DNA from: CAZOWM01 sp964583615
GTDB taxonomy: Bacteria; Spirochaetota; B62-G9; DRHN01
Assembly (NCBI GenBank): GCA_964583615.1
Contig: CAZOWM010000013.1
Span: forward strand, 1-64,000
Reading direction: 5' to 3'
Length of the DNA stretch: 64,000 nucleotides
In this document: piece after piece, positions 58,175 through 64,000 of the stretch
Numbering within the stretch: the stretch's first letter is position 1
Layout of the letters: every line of letters starts with the position of its first letter
Position numbers and translations under genes: made by a program
Notes under the pieces: model-generated
What the model saw: only the letters and a program-made list of their open reading frames with translations
What the model was told of the DNA's origin: nothing
The model's database searches: none

Positions 58175-59209
58175 ATGAAAACCTATAAAGTCGGTATCGT
58201 TGGATTTGGCTGGGTTGCGGGAGCGCACATGAATACTTTCGTGGAATTGCCAAACTACGAACCTGTTGCGCTCATGTCACGAAGAACACTCGATCCCGCA
58301 GAGATTAAACAGCAGTACGGCGCTGATGTGAAAGTGTACAACGATTATGAAGAGTTTCTCAGTGACGAGAACATCGACATTGTCGACATATGTACGCCCC
58401 ATCCGTTCCATCCCGAACAAACAATCAAGGCGGCAGAAGCCAAGAAGAACCTGATCATTGAAAAACCGATCGCACTGAATTTCGAAGATGCAGTGCGTAT
58501 GCTCGACGCGGTGAAAAAAAACGGTGTGAAGACATCCGTATGTTTCGAGCTTCGGTTCATATCAGCCTCGATTGCGGCGAAATCGATTATTCAGAAAGGT
58601 CTCATCGGCGACATCTATTACGCAGAGGGAGACTACTTTCACGGGATCGGGCCCTGGTACGGTCAGTTTGCATGGAACGTGAAAAAAGATTTCGGGGGAA
58701 GCTCGCTGCTCACCGCAGGATGCCATGCTCTCGATACCATACTGTGGCTGATCGGCGAAGATGTCGAAGAAGTGTTTTCCTATTCCACGAAAAATCCCCA
58801 CGAAGCGTACAGGCCGTACGAGTACGATACAACCACTGTTACACTTCTCAGGTTCAAAAACAGCGGAATAGTCGGAAAAACCGCATCCGTCACGGACTGC
58901 ATGCAGCCGTATGCATTCAACGTCAACATCGTGGGATCTCACGGGACAATTAAAAACAACCTGTTTTACAGTAAAAAAATCGCGGGGCTGAACAGTTGGA
59001 GCACGCTCGATGTGCATCTGGCGGACAGCGGTGACGTCGGTGCGCACCCCTACAGGGATCAATTCGCCTATTTCGCAGAGTGTCTCGACAAGGGAGAGAA
59101 TGCGCACAACGACCTGCTGAACGCCTTTGAAACTCACCGGGTGATCTATGCGGCGGACAAATCTGCGGCAACCGGAAAACCCGTGCGCCTCAGTGAATTC
59201 ACACGCTGA
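58175..59209 (+). CDS. Gfo/Idh/MocA-family oxidoreductase 2
   Basis: 344 residues. VGIVGFGWVAGAHMNTFVELP is the dinucleotide-binding loop and LIIEKPIALNFEDA the EKP motif; the C-terminal domain has GGSSLLTAGCHALDTILWLIG, with Asp and His of the active site. AGGAGG lies just before the ATG. It is placed after the ABC transporter genes and before the UroD-like gene, on the same strand, fitting a step in breakdown of the imported compound. It differs clearly from oxidoreductase 1, so the pair may act in sequence or on both directions of a reaction. Confidence 0.92.
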   Translation: MKTYKVGIVGFGWVAGAHMNTFVELPNYEPVALMSRRTLDPAEIKQQYGADVKVYNDYEEFLSDENIDIVDICTPHPFHPEQTIKAAEAKKNLIIEKPIALNFEDAVRMLDAVKKNGVKTSVCFELRFISASIAAKSIIQKGLIGDIYYAEGDYFHGIGPWYGQFAWNVKKDFGGSSLLTAGCHALDTILWLIGEDVEEVFSYSTKNPHEAYRPYEYDTTTVTLLRFKNSGIVGKTASVTDCMQPYAFNVNIVGSHGTIKNNLFYSKKIAGLNSWSTLDVHLADSGDVGAHPYRDQFAYFAECLDKGENAHNDLLNAFETHRVIYAADKSAATGKPVRLSEFTR

Positions 59210-59229
59210 AGCGCTGAAACCCAGATTCT

Positions 59230-59499
59230 TCATATACTCTTTTTTTCCGCAGACATGTAACGGAAAAACGCGAGGAGAATAAGAATCTTTACAAAGGGAT
59301 AGAGAAGGAAATCGAGCAGCGGGATGTTTCCCATGAGTGTTATGTTGAGGTCTGGAAAATAATATGCAATCAGTGCAATGGGGAAAAAGAGGAGAGAGGC
59401 TATCTGCACCCACAGGTTCGCCCGAAAGATGGAAATGAAAAAAGTGAGTATCCCCATCACAAAGAGAATAAACGAAAGAATGAGATCAATGTATTGCAT
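59230..59499 (-). CDS. Small hydrophobic membrane protein
   Basis: 89 residues with three likely helices (about 5-25, 30-50 and 63-83) and a short charged tail (SAEKKSI). No family recognised. The ribosome-binding site is weak, and the gene lies antisense between Gfo/Idh gene 2 and the UroD-like gene. Continuous hydrophobic design argues it is real, but it could be chance. Confidence 0.5.
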   Translation of the reverse strand: MQYIDLILSFILFVMGILTFFISIFRANLWVQIASLLFFPIALIAYYFPDLNITLMGNIPLLDFLLYPFVKILILLAFFRYMSAEKKSI

Positions 59500-59591
59500 T
59501 GCGTGTATTCATCCCGGCTGAACTGACAGAACTGTAAGAAGCATTGTACCCGTGTTGCGGTATTTTAGCAAACAAAATACGAAAGGAGCGA

Positions 59592-60827
59592 ATGATGACA
59601 AGGAGAGAACGTGTAATGGCTGCTCTCAATCACCAGGAAACCGACAGAGTGCCGATCGACTGCACCGGGCACAGGTCTTCTGCCATTGCAGCCGTCGCAT
59701 ACAACAGGCTCATCAAGCACCTGAGCCTCGGACCGAGAAAGATACGGGTGTATGATCCTGTCCAGCAGCTTGCAATCGCCGATGAAGATATTCTCGACCT
59801 CTTCAACGTGGACACCATCGAGCTCGGAAGGGGATTCGCGCTCTGCAACGATTCATGGGCAGACTGGGTGCTGCCTGACGGGAGCCCCTGCCAGATGCCT
59901 GTCTGGTGCTTGCCGGAACGCGACGAAAACCGCTGGATCATCAGATCGGAAAAAACCGGGCGGATCATTGCACAGATGCCAGACGGTGCGCTCTACTTTG
60001 AACAGACATACTGGCCGTACGAAAAAGAGGAGGACCGGAACCTCGACGCGATGCCGGACAACTGGTCCGAATCCATGTGGGCGGCGATCCCCACTCCTCC
60101 GGGGCCTGAGATTGAAGGCCCTGAAGGTATGAAAACGTTCGCAGAAGGCGCACAGAAACTCCGTGAAAGCACCGATCGGGCGATAATCGGGCTCTTCGGC
60201 GGGAATTTGTTCGAGTTCGGGCAGTTCATATACAGGAACGACATATTCTTCATGCTCCTTGCAAGCGAGCCGAAAAACGCCCATGCCTTTCTCGATAAGC
60301 TCGTTGAAATTCACCTGCAAAATCTGGAGAGCTATCTCACTGCTGTTGGTGAATACATCGATATAATCCTCTTCGGTGATGACCTCGGAATGCAGACAGG
60401 TCCCCTGATATCTCCGAACATGTACAGGGAGTTTTTCAAACCGCGTCAAAAGCTCCTGTGGAAAAGGGCAAAGGAGCTCGCCGATGTGAAAGTACAGCTG
60501 CACAGCTGCGGGGGCCTCCGTCCGTTCATCCCCGACCTTATCGAGATCGGGCTCGACGCAGTAAACCCCGTGCAGATAAACTGTGCTGGTATGGATCTTT
60601 CCGAACTCAAGCGGGAGTTTGGAAAGGACATCACGTTCTGGGGAGGCGGCTGCGATACGGGGCACGTTCTGCCGGATGAGTCGCCCCACGCGGTCTCCGA
60701 GCATGTTCGGAAACAGGTGGAGATCGGAAGAAAGGGAGGCGGTTTTGTCTTTCAGCAGGTGCACAATATCATGGCAAATGTCCCTCCGGAAAATATCGTC
60801 GCAATGTTCGAGGCTGCTCAGGAGTAA
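59592..60827 (+). CDS. Uroporphyrinogen-decarboxylase-family protein (MtaA/CmuA-like methyltransferase)
   Basis: 411 residues from ATG 59592 (a second ATG follows at once) with AGGAG upstream; the frame can extend to 59544. RERVMAALNHQETDRVPID is the common N-terminus of the MtaA-like UroD branch. FGDDLGMQTGPLISPNMYREFFKPRQKLLW and VQLHSCGGLRPFIPDLIEIGLDAVNPVQ carry the zinc-type H-x-C site (His304, Cys306) used by corrinoid methyltransferases. True HemE residues for porphyrin binding are not evident. No corrinoid protein or MtrH is present nearby, so a demethylation partner must be elsewhere or the activity is different. Confidence 0.87.
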   Translation: MMTRRERVMAALNHQETDRVPIDCTGHRSSAIAAVAYNRLIKHLSLGPRKIRVYDPVQQLAIADEDILDLFNVDTIELGRGFALCNDSWADWVLPDGSPCQMPVWCLPERDENRWIIRSEKTGRIIAQMPDGALYFEQTYWPYEKEEDRNLDAMPDNWSESMWAAIPTPPGPEIEGPEGMKTFAEGAQKLRESTDRAIIGLFGGNLFEFGQFIYRNDIFFMLLASEPKNAHAFLDKLVEIHLQNLESYLTAVGEYIDIILFGDDLGMQTGPLISPNMYREFFKPRQKLLWKRAKELADVKVQLHSCGGLRPFIPDLIEIGLDAVNPVQINCAGMDLSELKREFGKDITFWGGGCDTGHVLPDESPHAVSEHVRKQVEIGRKGGGFVFQQVHNIMANVPPENIVAMFEAAQE

Positions 60828-60962
60828 GGACTGAATTTTGCTTCATACACCGCTGGTAAAGGCTAATTTTTTGTTCCATTTTTCATGAAGGCAAACAGCA
60901 CTATCGTATCTGAGCCTTGACTTCACCGACCTCTCGATTTATCGTCTTTAGAGAGGCCTCGG

Positions 60963-61829
60963 ATGAAAAAAACGGTCATGTACGATGGAATACCTCTGAC
61001 ATTGGTTGGAAGAAACATAGAAGTAAATACCCGTGCCCCTGATTTTACTGTCGTCAACAATGACCTGGAGGAGACGGGGCTCGAACAGTACCCTGATAAA
61101 ATCAAGGTTATCATTTTTTTCCCCTCACTTGACATGCCTGTGTGCGATATACAGATAAGAGAGTTCAACAGGCGTGGGTCGATTCAAGGTGACGGCATCG
61201 TATGCATAGGAATAAGCAAGGACCTCCCCTTTGCGCAAAAGAGATTTTGTGAAACATTCAAAATAAACAATGTCGAGCTCGTATCTGATTATAAATACAC
61301 TTCTTTCGGAATCAATTACGGCGTGCTCATTAGGGAGTGGAACCTCCTTTCCCGTGGTGTCATAATAGCGGACAGAAAAAACACCATCCGATATATTCAG
61401 CTGGTAGGTGAAATAATCCACCAGCCGGATTATGAAGAAGCTGCACACGCTCTCGATGAGGTCGTGAAAAATCCCGAGCTGTCCATGCAGGATTCGATCC
61501 CGTACAAATGCACACCCTGTGAAGAAGGCGTTTCACCGCTTCCACAGGATCTTGTGACAGATCTGCTGGCGAAATATCCCGGATGGGAGCTCGTAGACAG
61601 CAGAAAAATCGTGAAGCAGCTCCGTTTCAAGGACTTTGTTGAGGCAAAGTATTTTCTCGACCTCATCTCGAATGTCGCCCAGGAACAGGGACACCACCCA
61701 TCATTCACGCTGAACTACAACAGGTTGAAAATCACTCTTACCACACATGCTGCAGGAGGCCTGACGGAAAACGACTTTATCATGGGCAGTATCATAAACG
61801 AAATCGAAAAAAAGACCTGCATGGGATAA
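60963..61829 (+). CDS. Fusion of thiol peroxidase (Tpx) and pterin-4a-carbinolamine dehydratase
   Basis: 288 residues. Residues 1-168 are a Tpx-type peroxiredoxin: APDFTVVN, peroxidatic Cys61 in FFPSLDMPVCD, resolving Cys96 in LPFAQKRFC, and the usual ending QLVGEIIHQPDYEEAAHAL. Residues 180-285 are a PCD/DCoH domain: CTPCEEGVSPL, then QGHHPSFTLNYNRLKITLTTH with the catalytic His244-His245 pair, and GLTENDF. Both active sites look intact. A GAGAGG site precedes the ATG. The Tpx domain would detoxify peroxides and the PCD dehydrates 4a-hydroxy-pterins, which arise in oxidative reactions of tetrahydropterin; no aromatic hydroxylase is nearby. Confidence 0.9.
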   Translation: MKKTVMYDGIPLTLVGRNIEVNTRAPDFTVVNNDLEETGLEQYPDKIKVIIFFPSLDMPVCDIQIREFNRRGSIQGDGIVCIGISKDLPFAQKRFCETFKINNVELVSDYKYTSFGINYGVLIREWNLLSRGVIIADRKNTIRYIQLVGEIIHQPDYEEAAHALDEVVKNPELSMQDSIPYKCTPCEEGVSPLPQDLVTDLLAKYPGWELVDSRKIVKQLRFKDFVEAKYFLDLISNVAQEQGHHPSFTLNYNRLKITLTTHAAGGLTENDFIMGSIINEIEKKTCMG

Positions 61830-61906
61830 CACAAAAAGAATATTTTCCCTAGTGTCTCACAGCGCAGTCTTACGGCACGGCACATGACGACTGCAAAATT
61901 TTCACG

Positions 61907-62131
61907 TCATCGTTCCTGGGTACAGCACTTTTTCCACTCTTTTTTCCCATCTGCAAGTCCGCTCTCGTACCCCATGATGTATACGACTCTCTGCAGTGTA
62001 CGGTAATGCTTCGGTGGACTCCTGTCTTTTACATAATCCCAGAACCCGGCAAAGTGCCCCTGCCTGTAGCCTGTTTTGTACTCCCTGTTGAACATTTTTT
62101 CGAGATTTCTTTCATTCTTGTTTTTCTTCAT
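61907..62131 (-). CDS. Small hypothetical protein with repeated GYxxG motif
   Basis: 74 residues from ATG 62131, which follows GGAG. Two similar stretches, YKTGYRQGHFAGFWDY and VVYIMGYESGLADG, repeat the pattern G-Y-x-x-G-x-x-x-G, recalling ribosome-modulation-factor-like small proteins, but this likeness is weak. Strongly basic with many Lys. Function unknown. Confidence 0.55.
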   Translation of the reverse strand: MKKNKNERNLEKMFNREYKTGYRQGHFAGFWDYVKDRSPPKHYRTLQRVVYIMGYESGLADGKKEWKKCCTQER

Positions 62132-62151
62132 TTCTCCGACCCCTCTCTCTA

Positions 62152-62460
62152 TTGAAACAATCATTACCTGATTATTCTTCCGCTATGGGAGAAATTCCGC
62201 CTCCGGAATATTTTCCCAGGAACACACTCGTAGAAATTTTTCGAGAGGTTGTGCGGGACGAATGGGCGGATGTTCTCCGTCACATGGTGATGTGGGCAAA
62301 GAATTGTACGGTAAGCCCCGATTGTGTAACGCAGCGGGTTGCAGCACGGTTCATCCAGCGGGATTACATGAGACACTCATCCATTGTGACCGGTATTGTG
62401 ACACGGAAGACATATGAAGTAATGCCGGAAAAAAATCAAAGAGGGAGGGATTTGGCCTAA
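62152..62460 (+). CDS. Small hypothetical protein
   Basis: 102 residues from a TTG at 62152, or 91 from the ATG at 62185. The codon use looks coding (PPPEYFPRNTLVEIFREVVRDEWADVLRHMV...), but no ribosome-binding site is visible for either start and no family is recognised. The 5' end is divergent from the previous gene and nearly overlaps it. Could be real. Confidence 0.35.
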   Translation: MKQSLPDYSSAMGEIPPPEYFPRNTLVEIFREVVRDEWADVLRHMVMWAKNCTVSPDCVTQRVAARFIQRDYMRHSSIVTGIVTRKTYEVMPEKNQRGRDLA

Positions 62461-62573
62461 CGTTCACAGATGCGTTGTGGAAAGCAGAACCGATGAGACT
62501 ACATTCACCTTTTGTACAAAATACTCCGAGCAGCCCCAGCGCCGGACCGCAAAAGGCATCGCTTAGACAGAAG

Positions 62574-63140
62574 CTACCTGTCGATCAGGCAGTTTTCAAG
62601 ATTGTATCGAACTGCAATGATATTGTAAAAAATATCATCGACCATGGAGTATATTTCTCCGAAACCGTGTTCCTGGATCGCCTCTCCCTGAATTGAGTTT
62701 TTGTACATGATGAGCAGCTTTTTTATCTTTCCCAGTATGGGGGTCGTGTATCCTGATCTGAAGTCTTTTATTCCGTATAGATCCTCCGGTACGATCTTTC
62801 CGGAAGCCGTAAGCTTGTTGCTTTTTTTTTCAATAGATACCTTGAAACCGCGGTTTGACTCCACGGAGGCACGATCAGGCCCATGCACGCTTTCAAGCCG
62901 TACCCGAAGCATCACAAGATAAATGAAGAGATTGTCAAGAGACTCGAGAAGTTGTATCCGCTCCTGCCCGAGTATCTTTCCATCCCTGGTGATAAAGGAG
63001 TCATACTGTGCGCCGATTTTTGAAGCATAGCCGATCGTATTCCTGAACAAACCGGTCAGATCACGACGAAGGATTTCGGAATCAAAAAGAATTTCCACAC
63101 GGAAATTCAACTCTCTGTCTATTTCACAAAAGAGCGGCAT
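62574..63140 (-). CDS. Hypothetical protein downstream of the MscS-type channel
   Basis: 188 residues, no signal peptide or membrane helix. Mixed alpha/beta composition with charged helices (GQERIQLLESLDNLFIYLVMLRVRLESV, PILGKIKKLLIMYKNSIQGEAIQEHGFGEIYSMVDDIFYNI). It starts three bases after the channel gene stop and is therefore in the same operon. I do not recognise a family. Confidence 0.6.
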   Translation of the reverse strand: MPLFCEIDRELNFRVEILFDSEILRRDLTGLFRNTIGYASKIGAQYDSFITRDGKILGQERIQLLESLDNLFIYLVMLRVRLESVHGPDRASVESNRGFKVSIEKKSNKLTASGKIVPEDLYGIKDFRSGYTTPILGKIKKLLIMYKNSIQGEAIQEHGFGEIYSMVDDIFYNIIAVRYNLENCLIDR

Positions 63141-63143
63141 TAA

Positions 63144-64000
63144 TCATTCCTTCTGCCTCTTTTCCATAATTTCGGCTCGGACCCTCGGATAAAGCTCCCG
63201 AAAGTGTTCCCTCACATATTCGAGCAGTTTTTCTCTGATTTCACATCTGAGATTCCACGCGTCTGAGGCGTTTCGGCCACTCATCAAAGCCCGAAGCTCA
63301 ACCGTTTTATCAGTGAGATTCGTTACCTGAAGATTCCACACTTCTCCATCCCAGTAACTGCTCTGCTGCAGTAAACGGTGCAGTTCCTCCCTTACCTGCT
63401 GCACCGACACCGTATAATCAGCATAGAGGTACACTGTTCCGAGAATATCTGCTGAGGTCCTCGTCCAGTTCTGAAAGGATTTTTCGGTAAAATAGGTGAT
63501 CGGAACGACAAGACGCCGCATGTCCCAGATTCTCACTACCACGTACGTCAGTGTTATCTCCTCGATTCTTCCCCATTCGTTTTCCACTATGACAACGTCG
63601 TCAATGCGTATGGGCTGGGTAATCGCAATCTGCAGACCAGCGATAAATGTGGAGAGGGTGCGCTGGGCTGCGAATCCGAGCACAATTCCTGCAACTCCTG
63701 CAGAGGCGAGAAGTGTGGCGCCGAGCTGTCTCACTTCTTTGAAGCTCATCAGTATCACAGCAAGGGCAAGCACTCCTACGCCAATCATAAACACTCTTTT
63801 GAAAAACTGAACCTGCGTGTAGATTTTTCGGGCCTGGAGATTGTCTTTCTCATCTATTTTGTAACGGCTCAATATGAGATCTTCAAAAATGTTCGCGCTC
63901 CTGATTATAAGCCACGCGACTTCACCCACGAGAACGATTTTTAAAATCTGTTTAATGTATTCGAGCGCCTCAGGAGTTATGTGCGTGAAACTAAGGAAGG
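63144..64000 (-). CDS. MscS-family mechanosensitive channel, 5'-truncated by window edge
   Basis: The frame is open on the minus strand from the window end to a stop at 63144, giving at least 285 residues. Membrane helices lie near the N-terminal part; the pore-lining TM3 GATLLASAGVAGIVLGFAAQRTLSTFIAGLQIAITQPIRIDDVV and the beta domain ENEWGRIEEITLTYVVVRIWDMRRLVVPITYFTEKSFQNWT match MscS/YnaI-like channels. It releases solutes upon hypo-osmotic shock. An internal start at 63929 is not needed. Confidence 0.9.
   Translation of the reverse strand, partial: FLSFTHITPEALEYIKQILKIVLVGEVAWLIIRSANIFEDLILSRYKIDEKDNLQARKIYTQVQFFKRVFMIGVGVLALAVILMSFKEVRQLGATLLASAGVAGIVLGFAAQRTLSTFIAGLQIAITQPIRIDDVVIVENEWGRIEEITLTYVVVRIWDMRRLVVPITYFTEKSFQNWTRTSADILGTVYLYADYTVSVQQVREELHRLLQQSSYWDGEVWNLQVTNLTDKTVELRALMSGRNASDAWNLRCEIREKLLEYVREHFRELYPRVRAEIMEKRQKE

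Noticed and set aside
59853..60764. 303-codon minus-strand ORF antisense to the UroD-like gene
   Set aside because: Shadow of a well-supported gene with intact zinc motif; no start signal.
1..64000. CRISPR arrays, insertion sequences, rRNA or tRNA genes
   Set aside because: No regularly spaced direct repeats, transposase genes with terminal inverted repeats, or RNA-gene signatures were found by reading; a dedicated covariance-model scan could still detect small RNAs.

Overview
The window comes from a diderm (Gram-negative type) bacterium with a probably anaerobic or low-oxygen energy metabolism. It has a complete Rnf complex, several outer-membrane beta-barrel proteins with signal peptides and a terminal aromatic residue, an OmpA-type peptidoglycan anchor, a Tat-exported binding protein, FdhD and peroxide-defence enzymes, and no respiratory oxidase. 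Base composition is about half G+C except for an AT-rich stretch near 14.2-16.6 kb. The family mix (Rnf, KtrAB-type potassium uptake, Prp protease, RsbU-type regulator, PD40/barrel proteins) would fit a spirochaete or a related anaerobic diderm. That is a guess, because no rRNA or other phylogenetic marker lies in the window.

Layout. 0-9.3 kb: partial hypothetical gene, queuosine-precursor transporter, class II aldolase, outer-membrane barrel, OmpA coiled-coil protein, DnaQ-type exonuclease, Rrf2 regulator with mnmA, fdhD and an M15 peptidase. 9.3-14.1 kb: FGGY kinase beside a deleted, frameshifted APH-type kinase pseudogene, decayed transporter fragments, rhomboid protease, UMF1-type MFS transporter. 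14.4-16.4 kb: AT-rich restriction-modification island with an intact N4-cytosine-type methyltransferase carrying an inactive-looking SNase-like tail, and a MjaI-type endonuclease gene stopped at codon 30. 16.7-23.1 kb: ogt, aldo/keto reductase, xylulokinase-like kinase, thymidine-kinase-like ATPase, OsmC protein, DUF4432 epimerase-like protein. 23.1-29.9 kb: a tight minus-strand operon of outer-membrane protein, M24 peptidase, TrkH/KtrB, TrkA/KtrA, PAS membrane sensor and LamG/FN3 protein.

30-42.8 kb, all minus: radical SAM/SPASM protein with an upstream ribbon-helix-helix regulator, DivIC/FtsB-like protein, proBA, an RsbU-type response regulator, a GspN/AsmA-like protein, rseC and rnfCDGEAB. 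42.8-52.2 kb: ArsB/NhaD-type transporter, prp, Memo/AmrB, nucleotidyltransferase-TPM-lemA operon, a response-regulator/kinase hybrid and a large HExxH protease/beta-propeller/barrel protein. 52.2-53.9 kb: a second radical SAM/SPASM paralogue. 53.9-60.8 kb: a catabolic-looking cluster of two Gfo/Idh oxidoreductases, a Tat-exported NMT1-like binding protein with ABC ATPase and permease, and a UroD/MtaA-like protein, arranged around a divergent promoter pair. 60.9-64 kb: a thiol peroxidase fused to a pterin carbinolamine dehydratase, small hypothetical genes and the 3' part of an MscS channel gene.

The most suggestive system links the two distant radical SAM/SPASM paralogues. The ribbon-helix-helix gene just upstream of the first has a promoter carrying the box ATGGTAGTAT over its -10 element. 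The promoter of the second paralogue carries the same 10-mer in the same place, extended to an 18-bp perfect palindrome. This suggests one small regulator controls both enzymes.
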